Assembly: GCA_948470475.1 (NCBI GenBank)
Contig: OX419336.1
Span: 1,029,501-1,093,500, forward strand
Length of the DNA: 64,000 nucleotides
Reading direction: 5' to 3'
DNA from: Galaxea fascicularis
Lineage: Eukaryota > Cnidaria > Anthozoa > Scleractinia > Euphylliidae
Of this stretch, positions 63,521 through 64,000 are shown one piece after another. The notes beneath the pieces were generated by a model. It did not search any database and was not told the origin of the DNA. It saw only the letters and a program-made list of their open reading frames with translations. The first letter of the stretch is position 1. The number at the start of each line of letters is the position of its first letter. The position numbers were made by a program, and so were the translations under genes.

Positions 63521-64000
63521 TTTGAATGCCTTTGCCTACCGTTTGTTAAGAGAAGACAATAAATGTATGACATAGCAACTGCTGTGGTTACGGACCGACA
63601 ATTCTGATTTTCCAATTGCTTCATCTTCATCTCAATCCAGGGACTATCCAATTCTTATTTTTGAAAATCAATGTTTGAATTGATCTTATAAAATAATGTC
63701 CCAGTTTCAATATTTGAGATAAATGCAACACGTGCTTAACTGATTTACAAAGTAAGTCCGAGGGATAAAAGCACCAGTTCCAATGCATTTTATCCGCCGG
63801 ATAGCGATTTATCCGCTGGATTGAGTTACTGCTCTTTGGGGCCTGATGTTTGGATATCAGAGGCAAGATATAGAGATTTGGTCAGTTTTGGTTCTCTCAA
63901 TACCCCACATCTGCGTAAAAGCATATTTGTTTCCAAATGATTTGTTTGGAAAAGGAAATGTGGATCATATACGGAGCTAAGTTTAAAGCGGGAGTCATTA

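Overview
The window is animal nuclear DNA, almost certainly from an anthozoan cnidarian (probably a stony coral). The evidence is short exons in AT-rich introns, a secreted ShK/TSP1 protein gene, a metazoan SoxB gene, and many small inverted-repeat transposons plus Penelope-like and LINE debris. All coordinates were read by eye from splice sites and codon phase, so single-base errors at exon edges are possible.

Layout. (1) 1-410: a signal-peptide first exon on the minus strand whose gene runs off the left edge. (2) 2540-3866: a Penelope-like retroelement tail duplicated head-to-head as a 615-bp inverted repeat. (3) 4105-12076, minus: a six-exon secreted protein with signal peptide, ShK, TSP1, ShK, TSP1 and TSP1 modules. 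It has two decayed TSP1 exons inside introns and a 4.4-kb first intron filled with a hAT-type MITE and a LINE relic. (4) 14085-23489, minus: a complete 17-exon mitochondrial Hsp70 (mortalin, HSPA9) of 693 residues. (5) 23490-24658: a 1.2-kb head-to-head promoter interval with an NRF-1-type site. (6) 24659-44705, plus: a 43-exon gene whose exons join in frame into a 1029-residue ER protein. It has a signal peptide, seven tandem TXNDC12/AGR-type thioredoxin modules and a terminal KDEL. (7) 45514-46476, plus: an intronless, membrane-anchored ABHD14-like hydrolase. (8) 46525-58593: about 12 kb without a recognisable gene, containing a nested foldback element and a recent 192-bp tandem duplication. 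(9) 58958-59686, minus: a SoxB2 (Sox14/21-like) HMG-box gene. (10) 60101-64000: no gene seen; it holds one diverged duplication.

The most unusual item is the seven-module thioredoxin gene. TXNDC12 (ERp18/ERp19) and the AGR proteins are normally single-domain ER thiol-disulphide oxidoreductases. Here the module has been duplicated in frame on phase-1 boundaries. Six modules keep CxxC, one has changed to CxxS, two share an intron loss, and one linker has extra charged exons. It is transcribed divergently from mortalin, the mitochondrial-matrix Hsp70. That pairs an ER-lumen folding gene and a mitochondrial chaperone gene around one short promoter interval; co-regulation is an inference.
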